Positions 1-11,830 of a DNA stretch of 64,000 nucleotides are shown here, piece by piece. Location: positions 15,888,724-15,952,723 of the forward strand of contig CM035806.1 of the NCBI GenBank assembly GCA_020466095.1. Direction: 5' to 3'. The stretch's first letter is position 1. The number at the start of each line of letters is the position of its first letter. A program made the position numbers and the translations under genes. The stretch comes from Chlorops oryzae. Its lineage: Eukaryota > Arthropoda > Insecta > Diptera > Chloropidae. The notes below the pieces were generated by a model. The model was not told where the DNA came from. It made no database searches and was given only the letters and a program-made list of their open reading frames with translations.

Positions 1-1546
1 AGACGACGTACTGACATCGATGTTTCGCTAATCGACTCGAACTGGATTGTCATGTGGAAATTCATCAGTGACGCGTACGCTTCGCGAAATTGACAAAGGA
101 GCTCATCGCTCAGATTATGAATTTCGCACGAATTGAAGATCATATTTTCAGTTCGAATCCGTTTTTCGTTTCACCCGTTGTAGATTATTCATTTTTACAT
201 TTTCATTTTTTTCTCTCCTCTCTTGTGTATTGGAATTCTCTGTTCTTATTGTCTGACATGCTAGCCTCTATCTGCTGGCTTTTCTTCGTGGATGTGGATG
301 TGGACATGAACAGGGACGTGGATGTCTGCATTCAAAATTGAATTGAATATTCAGCGCGTGTGTAAATATAAAGGGGCCAAGCCGCCACACATACAGGCGC
401 GCGCACACATGTGCATTTAAATGTGTAATATAAATTCGAAATGGGCATTACTACTGCATTCCGCGAGTACAATGCGAGTCCCATGACTGTAGGCAGCCTA
501 TTGAGCTGCAGCAAGGGGATCGTATATGTACAGACAGGCAGATTGTATGTATGTATGTATGTGGCTTGCTCCATTCCGCTCGGTTCGGTTCGACTCGACT
601 CGACTCGATTCGGCTCGGCTAAGACAACCGGCATTTGTTGCCCCAAGACTCGTTGGCATTCGCATTTGTAAGAAATTCATTTTTAGGGAAGACTCTCTCT
701 TGTACCTACGTTTTCCATGTACGAACATTTGCATTGAGTTTGCGGATTAATTTCGTGCTCAGCATATGCATGTCGACGGGCGGACGATGTCGCTGAATGC
801 AAGTCAAGCACGAGTGTCGAACGCGAGCGAGAAGGTGATGGGGTTCCGGCATGCAGATGGAGATGCAGATGAACATGAAGATGATGATGATGATGAAATT
901 GAGGATGGCGGGCGGGGGGCAGAGGGATGGCATTTTCATTGCGTGTGCTTGTGTTTATGCGATTTTTGTATAATTTCAAATATTTATGTTGGAATTTAAG
1001 GCATATTTCAGACAAAAGTTTACGCTAGAGCGACGGATTCTCGATGGGGAAAAAATGTCCATCAAGTTTGCGTTGGTTGCCAACGCCAACTAAATTGAAA
1101 TTTTCAAAATTCTATTCCGATACAGCAAGAAGTTCTATTAAGGGTCATTTGGAGCATTTTGAAAGTAGTTTTTTATTTTTTTTTTATATCTATACTTATA
1201 AATATTTTTTTGAAATAAATTTGAGCTTGAAAATTGTTTGTCGAATCAAGAGGCGCATTCCATTCCGTCTTCTCCTCTTTCTGTTCGGCTATTTCAATTG
1301 CGAAAATGTATACAAAATCGTTTCGAGGAAAAATGGGAAACCTGACATGAATTTTAACGCCTTCGAGTCAAGTTCATTTTCCATTGTAATGACGAAATGA
1401 AACGCCCAAGAGTGAGAAGGCACAAAAAAAAAAATAAAGCAAAAAAAAAAAAATAATAATAATAAAACGATAACAATAAAAAGTCCGTGACAAATACAAA
1501 TCCTTGAATGAAAAATGAATTAATAACACTTGTCATAGTGAAAAAG
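1..1546. other. hppy intron 1: no gene seen
   Basis: Simple repeats only: TATG units at 545-560, CGACT units at 590-615, GATGAT at 860-895, A-runs near 1420-1470. No kinase-coding exon was found on the minus strand here, so hppy exon 2 must lie beyond base 1. Confidence 0.5.
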
Positions 1547-2156
1547 TGTAAGGGTGCTATAGTCAGGCGAGCCGGCCAATGCAATAGCCGACACAGACAT
1601 GTTTGAACACTTTTTTAAGTGGGACCTAAGACCACTGCCATTAAGACAAGGTACACTGGAGATTTGAAGGCCATTAAGGGCCTCATATTCCGATTTTTAA
1701 TCATCATTTTTTTTTTATGAAAACCGCCCTTTTGCCACGCCCAATTTTCGAAGTTTTTTGAAATCTAATCGGAGGCTTACATACGGTCAAATTCAAAATT
1801 TTCATTGAAATATCTCGAAAAACTTTGATTTTGCGACAGTTTTTGGGATTTTCGTTACATGCCCTTGTACTGGAGGTACCCTTAAAATCGGTCCGATCTG
1901 GTCCATTCTCGAACTTGATCTTACCCATACCCCGTGAGCACGCATACCGAATTTCAGCTCCTTCGATAAGAAACTGTTTACGGACAGACAGACGGACAGA
2001 TGGACGGACATAATCGGGCTAAATCGAATCTCCTAGTGACACTGATCATTGCTAAATATACTGTGATCTATCTCGATTGGATTTTGATGTTACACACGTA
2101 CGGACAAACGCTAAGCAAAAAAAAACACTCGACGCAGAATGTGTCGGGTATAAAAA
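1547..2156 (+). repeat. TATACCCGACAC dispersed repeat, copy 1
   Basis: It opens TAAGGGTGCTATAGTCAGGC and ends GAATGTGTCGGGTATAAA. Inside are CTTTTGCCACGCCC, GTACTGGAGGTACCC, a GACAGACGGACAGA run and CGAATCTCCTAGTGACACTG. At least four more copies occur in the window (about 47075, 50520, 53536, 55119). The organisation (GCCACGCCC plus a GTCTGTCC run) resembles a widespread fly repeat; I cannot assign a class. It lies in hppy intron 1. Confidence 0.7.
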
Positions 2157-2616
2157 AGCCGTAAGGTTTAAGTACGTTTGGGGATTTAAACGAAAATATC
2201 AACAACAACAAAAATAACAAATGTTTCCGCGGAATCACATTCCCTAAGGAAATTACGCATTGGAAAAACCAACCCACTACAAAATAGGAGAGAAAAAGAA
2301 AAAAACAAACACCGCACACACAGTAAATACAGTGATATGGGGACCTTTCACTGATGATGGATGGAATTGAAGATGAGTGCCAAGAACAAAAGCCATGGAG
2401 CTATTTCTCCGCATATGGAACGAGGCTTCCGAAACCGAATTCACTATCAATTAAATGTGCTTAAGAATTTTTTTTTTTTTTTTATATTAAACACATTCGA
2501 TATTGTGAACTCTCCGACGGCTAACACTCAAAGGAAAGCCGAGACTAGAGAACTATAGTGATTCTGCTGAGCATACGCACACATGCTTTATTGTAAATTC
2601 AATGCTTTGCACTCAC

Positions 2617-2763
2617 CTTATAGACGTCGCCATATGTTCCGGAACCGATTTTCTGTATCAATTCGTATTCATCCTGTGGATTCCTTCGCGAAATATCCGA
2701 GCTAAGCAAATTCGCGTGATTGGAGCTGTGATGATTAACGTGATTAGCATTGTGGTGAGCCAT
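2617..2763 (-). CDS. hppy: First coding exon of happyhour/MAP4K3-type Ste20 kinase
   Basis: This exon encodes 49 residues, starting MAHHNANH and ending in the kinase glycine-rich loop [10 protein letters not shown]. It breaks at a strong donor (AAG|GTGAGT, intron from 2616 leftward). The tail [20 protein letters not shown] matches the N terminus of the GCK-I kinase MAP4K3, happyhour in Drosophila, which acts in nutrient/TOR, JNK and EGFR-linked signalling; that is family knowledge. The remaining kinase and CNH-domain exons lie beyond base 1. I chose the ATG at 2761-2763. The frame stays open upstream to 2841, but its first codon is GTG and an in-frame TAA lies two codons before it (2845-2847). 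The chosen ATG has a good context (GAAATGG), and a histidine/asparagine-rich stretch follows. The gene is in tandem with, and downstream of, the SMP-C2-C1 gene, on the same strand. Confidence 0.85.
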
Positions 2764-2850
2764 TTCGAAGTCAACGATCTTGTCCAAGACGGCGAGATCG
2801 CGTTTCAGATCACGCTTCAGAGACTCAAAAGATTCATTCACTTTTTACAT
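2764..2850 (-). promoter_or_regulatory. hppy 5' leader with two upstream ORFs
   Basis: If this stretch is transcribed as 5' UTR, it carries a minimal start-stop uORF (ATG directly followed by TAA, 2845-2850). A second uORF of six codons starts at 2837 and ends in TGA at 2817-2819, in a different frame from the main ORF. Both precede the kinase ATG at 2763. Start-stop uORFs are known to stall or divert scanning ribosomes; an effect here is inferred. The transcription start is not visible. Confidence 0.4.
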
Positions 2851-3489
2851 AATTTCTACTCTAATTGTGAGCCGAGCTTGCGTAATGCAAGAAGCCAATC
2901 TTTTCAATTTTTTTTTATTTATATTTTTTTTTATTTTTTGTTGTTGTTGTTGTAATTTTGCTTTTTATTTTGAATCGGAGAAACTATCTTGAATTAAATA
3001 TTCATTTATTTATTTATTTATTTGTTATGATTATTTTCACGATGCCACCAAAACAGGTTGAACGCAACACGCAACGCGCCTCCAGATATGTCGCGACAAA
3101 ACAATGTGTCATAGGCAGCGTTGCCGTGACCAAAAATAGCCAAAAACGAAGGGGGAAAAAGTAGCCAAAATAGCCAAAACAATTTTATTTATGTCATTTC
3201 AACAAAAACTTGTTCCAATTGAATGTTTTGATAATATTTCCATTAAATTCAATGTTTCGCATATTGACTCGTTTATAAAGCCCTCCGGAAAACCCGATTT
3301 TCTTTTATTGCGCCTGCCAGTATTGAGCTAACTTTGAAGTTCTTCAGATTGTTTGCTATTTTCCTAATAGGCAATTATTGCATAATCCTGCACCACAAGG
3401 CAAATAACGGTCCTCAATTCTAATAGTATTCAATTCAAAATTCGATTTTACATTAGGAAGGTTTACTTTGAGGGTAATATATCGATCCA

Positions 3490-3725
3490 TTTTCGCGGAA
3501 TTATCGTATGTTACATCAACAAAATTTTACTGGATAACGTTTTCTTCTACTTTTCTTTTCACATATGCGACTGTGTATAAGCTAAAACTAATTCCGCATT
3601 AGCTCCATAACTACTGTGCTAGGGGGTATAATATTTTGCCAGGAAATGAAATTTACTTTAGAAAAGAAATTTACATCAAAAAGTCAATTTCGTACAAAAT
3701 GTAACATACGATAAATTCGCGAAAA
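3490..3725. mobile_element. 236-bp MITE with TTTTCGCG inverted ends
   Basis: About 27-bp inverted ends start TTTTCGCGGAATTATCGTAT. The interior is AT-rich with no ORF. It is intergenic. A further imperfect inverted pair (CAGCGTTGCCGT near 3117, ACGGCAACGCTG near 3880) encloses it and may mark an older hAT-like element of about 770 bp. Confidence 0.65.
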
Positions 3726-4840
3726 GAGAGGGGGGAGGGGGGAGGATCGCTTCAGAAAAGGATCAGAAATTTTCCAGTGTTTTTGATATGAAATTTTTTC
3801 ATTTCTGACAGAACTGGAGATAGCCCCTAAAGGGAAAAAATCCAAATTAAAATGAGCCATTGCCTAATAGTCAAAACGGCAACGCTGGCCTTATAATAAC
3901 ATAATTGTCATGGTTGCCATTAAAGATAAGAAATTTTTTTGTACCAAAAATTGTACGAGAAGCATTAAATACCCAGCCGGAAATTTCACTACTTCTGCAG
4001 TACTTCCGAAGGTGTGAAAATTAATACTGCGACTACTCGCATTACTAACCCTTACTTCTAATGAAGTTTGGTAGGAGATGGCCGCTATTTTCAGTACTTC
4101 AAAATTCATGTGTTATTCATTAGGTAAAGGAGTGTATGACCCTGATGACCCGCATGAAAACTTCATTTGGGAAAAGTGCACGAACTGGCTGGCTAAAGTG
4201 GATCCAATGTGCATGATTATTTAATTTAAAAATAGAGTATATGCTGCTAACATGAATAATAATATCATAATATAAGAATTTCATTTTAAAAAAAATTTTA
4301 TGTATACGCCGCGGGGATCTGAGAGGAGAAGGAAAATAAATTTTTTAAATTTTTTAAATGTTTTAATAAGCGCTTTCGAACTTGTATTTTTTCAATGAAT
4401 ATTTAAAAAAAAAAACTGGCGGATATGGTCATATTACGTCACTTCGTGATTGTGACACATTATCGCCTTTAGAAAGACTTAGGAGTTTCAATTCTTGAAA
4501 CATTAAGTACAAGAAAATTATAAAACTTTTGAGAATTGTAGCACACAGATTGAAAAGCATTTTTTCATGACAATTTCATAGGATCTTCATTGAAAATAGG
4601 AGTATTAAACCCTCTTTCAAAATAAAATTTCATTTGAAGAGGAGTCTGTTGCCACGCGCTCTTGCTTCTGTGATATTTTCGCTAGAAGATCAATCGAAAA
4701 AGCACCAATTGGCCTCCTTACATATGAATGCTTCACTTCTTCTGCATTTATGATTTTTTCATGCATGCGATAATGTCCGGCTGGGGCATTAAATATGCAC
4801 CTTTCTTGATGATTTTCGTCACGTCCACATATTATGATTA

Positions 4841-5264
4841 CCCAGCGAACATTTTCCCCCGATTTCTAGCAGAAATCTGGCTGATTGTCTGCAAAAAAAA
4901 AAAAATCCGAGTCTGATGGCGAAGTCGGTCAGAAAACTATATGGGACTTCGGAACGCCTTGTCAAATAATTTCCGAAATAATTTTCAGATATTTCGGACT
5001 GACTTCGTTCGGTTAGTATTCGAAGTGGGGAAATCCTGAATTCAAACACGATGCAGAAATTCCGCTTGTTTGTCTAAAAGAAAAAGTATCAGATTTCGCT
5101 TAGAAAGTGAGAATAAAAAGTGAAGAGAGTTTCGGACTTTTTCAAGACATTCCTTTTAAATATCAAAAAAAAATAAAAAATTTAAAAAATGAGAGAAAAT
5201 TAAGGCGATTCGGAAAATATTCTGAAAAAATATTCAATTTAACTATAAATAAATGTTCGCTGGG
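4841..5264. mobile_element. CCCAGCGAAC-ended element, 424 bp
   Basis: The ends CCCAGCGAACATTT and AAATGTTCGCTGGG are perfect inverted 14-mers. The flanks are TA and AA. The terminal CCCAGC is shared with the 13293, 32760 and 59489 elements, while the interior is different. It is intergenic. Confidence 0.65.
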
Positions 5265-7044
5265 AAGTTTTTTTTTTTTTTTTCAGCCAGATTAAAACGT
5301 ACCAAAATCCAATGGAACGTACCTCTGTATACGAATCGAAAAACGAGTACGAAATTTGGTACAAATGAACCAAAAAACAGCAACCGTGGCAGCTTACAGA
5401 GCCCTGTGTGTCGCTTTCAAGAACAAACCGAAATTCGTGGTCATCTTAACGAAGCTATTGATATTTCGTGTGCTTGCCTAATAAGTACCCACATATTCTG
5501 GAGAAACTATTTGCTTAAAAAGTACTTTAATAGAAAGCTCGGAGCGTTGGGAAAACTTGCTTGCTTTTCAAATTACTTGTATGGAAATTCAGGCTAAAGT
5601 CGTTTCGAAGCACAAACAGCGATGGCAGTCAATTGTTACAATAAAATTAACTGGAAGTTTCACACATATTTTTCAAAACAATAGAAAAGCATTTTTGTTT
5701 TTAATTTTGCCAATGGGAGGCGGGTTCGCAATCGCACCCACCAACCAAACGACCTTGTGTTTCAGCAAAACAACCATAGATGAGTTTTTAGGTACAAATG
5801 TACTTTTTTGCGAGTTCCGATTTTTTTTTCACTTTTCAGGCACGAAATAGGCAGGTGTCACTGATTACAAGAGTTCTTCACGATAAAGCGCTTCAAAAGC
5901 CGAAACAATAAAGAGTCTACGCCGAATCTACGATTGGAAAATTGTCGCGAATTTAAAAGATTACGGTGGCTATCTGTAAGTGTTTTCATTAATTTTTGCA
6001 TTAATTTAGTCAAATCAAAAACACACTCCAGACGATCACATGTTCCTTAATATTTTCCAGATTTCCCAAGCCGTTTCGTCTGTGTTCTTTTCGCTGAGCC
6101 GGATTTATTGCCCTGTTTCGTAAAGTCTACCACAAATGATTCACGTATTGTTAATTAAACAAAGAGAATTGAGAAGTTAGGCAATGTATATAGTCAAACT
6201 CGTTTCTGGTTTAGGTATTTTATGAAATAACTAAACATTCATCTATGGTCGCGTCTGCGAAACACTTAGTTGTCAAATTAGTACTTTTTTCCCCCTTCGT
6301 TGACAACACTTTTTCACGAGAACAAAAGAAGCTTGTTCTCTCTTTGTTTATTTTGGTTATTAATTTCGAGTTTTTTTTTATGATTTTCAATTAAATTTCT
6401 TCTTTTATGTTTACAATTTTCAATTAGCTCAAATACTTCACTCCGTTTTTTTTTTTTTGTTATTAGAAAAATAAAACCGAATAATCCGTACGCCAAGTCC
6501 GAACAAAATGAAATTCACTAAACGACTGACTTTCTTTCGATTAGAATACGTACATAATGCATCAACCGTGTCCGACAACTGTCAAAATTCGATTTCGATA
6601 TATACGAAATCGATAGAAAACAATGCTGCCACAAACGGTTAAGCTTAAAATCTACCAAGGCCATTTCGACACTGTTGAATTAAAGTTTTTTTATTTTTTA
6701 TTAATTTTCTATAAAAAAGCATAGTTTTATTGCTTTTGGACTAATTAGTATATCGATAAATGATTGATTCTGTTGGATTTTAGACTTAAATGGAATGAAA
6801 TTAAGATTTAATTAACCCTCGAACATTAGTTTCTGTTAACCACTAATAGAAATATTTGATGTTTTTTAAAAGCATATGTACATGTAAGAAAAAGATATAT
6901 AAGCTATTCTGATTTTTCATTTTTTACTGAAGACTTCAAATAAACTTATCCGTTTATGGAAAAATACAAAAAATATGTATTGTTATTATAAAAGCGGCCC
7001 CAGAGGCGAAGTTTAGTTAAATGGGTAAAAATTTATATTTAGTA
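5265..7044. other. Intergenic AT-rich DNA, nothing identified
   Basis: No credible ORF, repeat copy or RNA gene was seen. Short open frames lack coding character. Confidence 0.4.
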
Positions 7045-7169
7045 GTGAGGCTCATGCAGCTTCGCAAGTTGTGGGAAATGAGAAATTTGTCACACAACTG
7101 TCAAAATTTATATGAAAATTTACGATGGGAAAAGTTGCGAAGGCATTTGTGAAGCTGCATGAGTACCAC
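7045..7169. mobile_element. GTGGKACTC MITE, copy A
   Basis: This is one of four copies of a short family with inverted ends GTGGGACTCATGCAGCTTCG / CGAAGCTGCATGAGTACCAC and a shared core (ACAGTTGTGTGACAAATTTC or its complement). This copy begins GTGAGGCTC and ends GAGTACCAC. TA-like flanks are unclear. Confidence 0.7.
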
Positions 7170-8220
7170 CAGTATTCTAGGCTTGGGCTGAGTACTCAAC
7201 TGAACAGGTAAGAGCAACAGAAAGGAAGTACAATTAATATTTTATACTTTCAAGAACACTAGCAAGTTCTGATTACACACATTTATGAAAGTAGATTCTT
7301 CTGGAGCCTTAATAAATGCTTCATTAATAATTGGTTCTACAGCGACATAAGAATATACGTGAGAAGAAGACAATAGAAGATTTCAATAACCCACCTCTCA
7401 CATGATATGAAGACCACTTTTGAACTTAAAATTGAACATATCGAAATTTGAAGTATTTTTACGCACCTTTAAACGGAGAAAAAAAAGCAAAAATTCTTCT
7501 TGATGACGTTGAGCCGTGAAAAATTGAATGTCTAGACGTAGGGCAATGTCGCCTTCGTGTTCACATCACAGTGTAAATCCCATATAATTCTTTTACCTTC
7601 TTCGATATTTATCGATTTATGCGTATTTGCTAGCGAGTGCTGCCATAATATTTTTTTGTATTTTCAGAAATTGTAACTCGCCGGTCACACTTATGAAAAC
7701 ATGTTTTGAAACAATTTGTAAATAGAGAAACACGTGGGAAGAAAAGAGATAGTTGTTTGTTGAATGTTCCGAAACAATCTTTGTTTCTCTTTTTTTCTGA
7801 GGGATTCAGCCAAGACTGATAAAATAGAAGTTTGCGCACATCGTGTTTCGAAAGTGTTTCGGTCTGCGCAACTACGTCATAAATAATCAGCTGATTCAAA
7901 AGTCACTTGTTCGGGCATATCTTGGGTTATGTGGCCGTTCGAGTTCGCGCACGAAATTTGGTAAACACATGTAAAATGATCCCCTGAATTGCAAATAAGA
8001 AGTCAGAATTTGTCGGTCGCACTTAGTTTTTGAATTTGTATGGAAAAGTATGAAAAATGTAAACAAACAATTTTGGCATAAGAAAAACAATGCTGCCAGA
8101 CTATATTTTACATATAAATCGGACAATCAGTAGATTTTTAGCTTTCGCTGAGTAGATTTCAAGCTGATTTTCTGGAAATACCCATGTGTCAACTTCTGTA
8201 TCAGTGGCTAGCTAACAACT

Positions 8221-8656
8221 GGGGCACAATGTAATAGGCACGTCGTGCGTCATCCGTGACCGTTTTTTTTTTTTTCCTGACAGATAGATTGAACTACATA
8301 CTGGGCTACTAATCAGCTTTGCCCCATTTGGTACGTCTCCGTCAACGCAACGTACGAAAATTTGAGCAACTTACAACTTTTGACGTATGTACATCGAGTA
8401 GTTTGACAGCTATCAGCTGGCTGCTTTGCTCTTGTGTTAACCTATGAAGTCGTTTAATCATTTGTTACACAATGTTATGGCAATAGAAATGGAGGATAAA
8501 CTATTTGAGGCTGCAAAAATGTTTCCCAGCCAGTTGGATAAAAGCCAAAAGGTTGATTTATTTCACGTCAGCGAAGTAGTTATTGTGTCAACTTCTTTCG
8601 TCGCTGCGTTAATGTCAGTGAAAAACGTTGACGGATGACGTATTACATTGTGCCCC
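8221..8656. mobile_element. 436-bp element, GGGGCACAATGTAATA ends, 4-bp TSD AACT
   Basis: The ends GGGGCACAATGTAATA and TATTACATTGTGCCCC are perfect inverse copies, and GTCATCCGT/ACGGATGAC is also inverted inside. AACT flanks both sides (8217-8220, 8657-8660). A 64-codon ATG ORF (8444-8638) lies inside; it is not recognised and may be chance. Confidence 0.75.
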
Positions 8657-8716
8657 AACTATAACCCGGCATCTCGACACGCAATTTTTCATGGCATGCC
8701 ATCTGTCAAATTAATA

Positions 8717-8832
8717 GTGGTACTCATGCAGCTTCGCAAATGCCTTCGCAACTTTGCCCATCGTAAATTTCCATAAAAATTTTGACAGTTGTGTGACATT
8801 TCCCATAATTTGCGAAGCTGCATGAGTACCAC
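8717..8832. mobile_element. GTGGKACTC MITE, copy B
   Basis: This 116-bp copy is inverted relative to copies A and C. TA flanks both ends. The inverted ends are perfect over GTGGTACTCATGCAGCTTCG. Confidence 0.75.
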
Positions 8833-9087
8833 TAATGTCTTGCCATTGGCAATATGGATGCTTTAGTGATTGAAATCGAATAGAAACTTGGTATCCATTG
8901 TCCCTGTTTAGATTGTTCCCGTTTATACATGGAGACAAAATGCGAGACATGGAATGAAACACATGAGAGTGGCGGAGATGGAATGTCTCTCGTTTCCGTC
9001 ACTCTCATGTGTTTCCTTCCAGTGTTTCGCGCTTTGTCTCCCTGTTTAAACTGGGACATTATTATTTTTTATTTAAAGGTTTTATTA

Positions 9088-9215
9088 GTGGGACTCATGC
9101 AGCTTCGCAAATTGTGGGAAATGAGAAATTTGTCACACAAGAAATTTCAAAATTTATATGAAAATTTACGATGGGAAAAGTTGTGAAGGCATTTGCGAAG
9201 CTGCATGAGTACCAC
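9088..9215. mobile_element. GTGGKACTC MITE, copy C
   Basis: This 128-bp copy is flanked by TA. It is nearly identical to copy A through the core. It lies only about 250 bp from copy B in opposite orientation, so the pair could form a hairpin. Confidence 0.75.
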
Positions 9216-9762
9216 TATTATTGTTTTGATGGCTTATTTCTCGAAAGAAACTTTTTACGGTTTCAAAATAAAATTTGATTATAATTATTGTGTCCGTCCA
9301 TTTCAATCTCCACTTTATGTCAACGTGCAACGAAAAATGCTTCGAAAGAATATGATTTGTTTTTTTTTTAAATAATTTTTTATTATTATTTAGGGCCAAA
9401 GAGAGTTTTCACATCGGCAGTATTAATAAATATTTAATGAAAAGAAAGAAAATTTCCTTTTGCAAAAAATGAACATCAAAGGAACAAAAAAAAAAAAAAG
9501 AAAAATCCCATTTATAATTTGTTTAACGGTGATTTTTAGATTTTTTTTTTAGGCCTCTATCAATATAATTCTGGCAATAAATCTTATTTCCAGAGTGACA
9601 TACATATGTATTTGTGCATAAAATGCACATTATATATTGTTCGATGTCTAATTAGAATATATAATTATTATTATTATTTTTTTTTGTTTTTTTAAAGAAG
9701 ACATAAAATTTTCGTTTACATAGAGATTGCACAGTTGTTCTTTCGGTAGAAAAAAAGATATA

Positions 9763-9793
<31 letters not shown>

Positions 9794-10106
9794 TGTATAA
9801 ATTAACCAAGGAAAAAATCGACATAAATACTAAGAAAAAAACACGTTAATTTTACGTAGACACTCAAATAAAAAAAAGGTACACGAAGTCATAGAGCTGT
9901 TTAAGGGTACACAAGTATACGACGAGCACAAAAACAAAAGCAAAAAAAAAACCACAAAAAACAAGCACTTTTTGCTTATTATACGTATTACATAAAACGG
10001 CGCATAATTAGAAAAATTTACGCAATGTGGAAAAAAGAAAACTTAAATCTAAAATCTTAAGTTTTTTTTTCATTTAAAAGCTTTTTCTAAGACGTTCAGG
10101 ATTATT
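9216..10106. other. 3' flank of the SMP-C2-C1 gene
   Basis: This region would contain the 3' UTR of the long isoform. A (TA)n run lies at 9760-9792, with several A-runs. A poly(A) site could not be fixed. Confidence 0.4.
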
Positions 10107-10155
10107 TCACGCCTTTCTTATGCTCCTGTCTGCTGCAGCGGAGTTCAGTTTCGAT
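10107..10155 (-). CDS. Candidate last coding exon of long isoform
   Basis: An acceptor (CCTTTCCACAG ending at 10156) followed by 49 nt completes the split Leu codon of exon 13. It adds SKLNSAAADRSIRKA before TGA at 10107-10109, which makes the whole long CDS a multiple of three. The intron would be about 6.3 kb and filled with transposons. A different last exon in that intron cannot be excluded. Confidence 0.45.
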
Positions 10156-11799
10156 CTGTGGAAAGGCAACGAATAGTAATTTATTTTTAAAGTTTAAAAT
10201 TTTTTGAAGATTGTTATAATTATTATATTATAGTTTTAAAAAAATTTTTTTTTTGTTAAATTTACAAATACATTTCGAGAACAAAAAATAAAGAAAGAAG
10301 CGCAAATATAACAAGTTAAGTGAAATGCATGTTTTTAACCCTTTCACAGCAATTACACTGGTCGGCACCAAATTCGTCCAGAGTTGCATTATCGAGCGAC
10401 AGTCGCCATAGTCTAAATAAGAATACATGGTTGGTTTCTATGTATTCCTACGTATAACATCTTCCAATATACAGGGTGTCCCGCATTGGGTGTTCAACCC
10501 TTAAGTGGGGTGATAGGGGAGGTCAGAACTAACAAAAAATCATATAGGTGGGGGAGTCGCAAATGCACCCCTGAGGAGTTATAGGGCCTTAAGGGCTCAA
10601 CGCTGTTAAAATAAATTGAAAGGAAGTAACGAGCTTATTCTTTTTAAGAAATGAAATCAGAGTTGAAATTTCGATGACCAGTCGACAGAAATACAGAAAA
10701 TGTATGACTTAAATGCAACCCTGTGAGTCCGATTACTTGTAATTAGCGCATGCGTTCAAGTAGCGCGAAATTAAGCCAAAGTACTTCTTTGTTTTTTCTA
10801 CATGTGTTTGGTATAAGAAAATTTACTTGCTGCTTTAGAGCGTAGAGCCCTTAAAAGTTTTTAGGCAGTAAGTCGAGAAAAATAACTCTCCCACGATAAT
10901 GGTTCATCGTAGCAAAAAAAAAAAAAAACCAAAAAAACGAAATGCAGTTTGAAAGCCAATTGTATGGGCTTTTAGGCAAAATTAAATTTATAGTATAAAT
11001 TTGACCCATTGAATGAAAAATAAACGGTCAAAGTGAAAAATTTTGAAAAAACTTTAAATTTTTTTTACTTTGGAAGCCATTTTGGTATGGAAAGTGTCAA
11101 ATTAACACCAAATATTTTTATTTTATTCAAAATGCTGGATCGATTTCCTTTAATTTGGTACACCATATGTCTAATAATTTTTGAAAAGAAGGTGATAATT
11201 AATATCAAAATGAGTTCTGGATCCGTATCTGTATCAAATCTAATAAGTTCGACTTCATTGTAGCAGTCGGATAGATGTTCCATTTGTATGTCTAATAAAT
11301 CTTATTTTCAAAAGAACTATTAGTAAACTGTAAATTAAGTATCTATAAATTTGAAGCATACTATCCGTATTTTCTGTATCACATCTTGAAATAAGTAGCG
11401 ATTTGACTAGTTTCTATTGATAAAGTCTTAGTCGGATAGATCGATTTTATCACTTTATGTATATTTAATATTCTTTCATAAATCTTCAATTTTAATGCTA
11501 AAAATACCTTATTAGACATAAGCAGGGCTCGGATTTTGTTGACTTTTTTAAATTTAATGCATACTTTAGGGAGTAAAAATTTTGTTCAACTCACATAAAG
11601 CTAAGATTCAAATCGATTTTTAACTTGAATATGCATTTTTTTGATGTTAGAAAAGCGGTTTGAAGTTCAACTTCGCCAAAATTATTCGCAAAATGTTGGA
11701 AAGAAAAATTTTAGCGCCATAAAGTAGGCTTTAAATTTTTGAAAGTCATCAAAATCCGAGCCCTAGACATAAGTGAGAATATCTCAAAATGAACATTTT

Positions 11800-11830
<31 letters not shown>

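Noticed and set aside
2599..2841. hppy starting at the upstream MNESFES reading
   Set aside because: The first codon of that frame at 2839-2841 is GTG, and TAA lies two codons upstream; ATG 2761-2763 is the supported start.
9760..9792. TATA-type promoter
   Set aside because: It is a simple TA microsatellite without other core promoter signals.
10125..10155. Alternative frame IETELRCSRQEHKKGVK in the last exon
   Set aside because: It would need phase 0 at the exon 13 donor, but exon 13 ends in phase 2.
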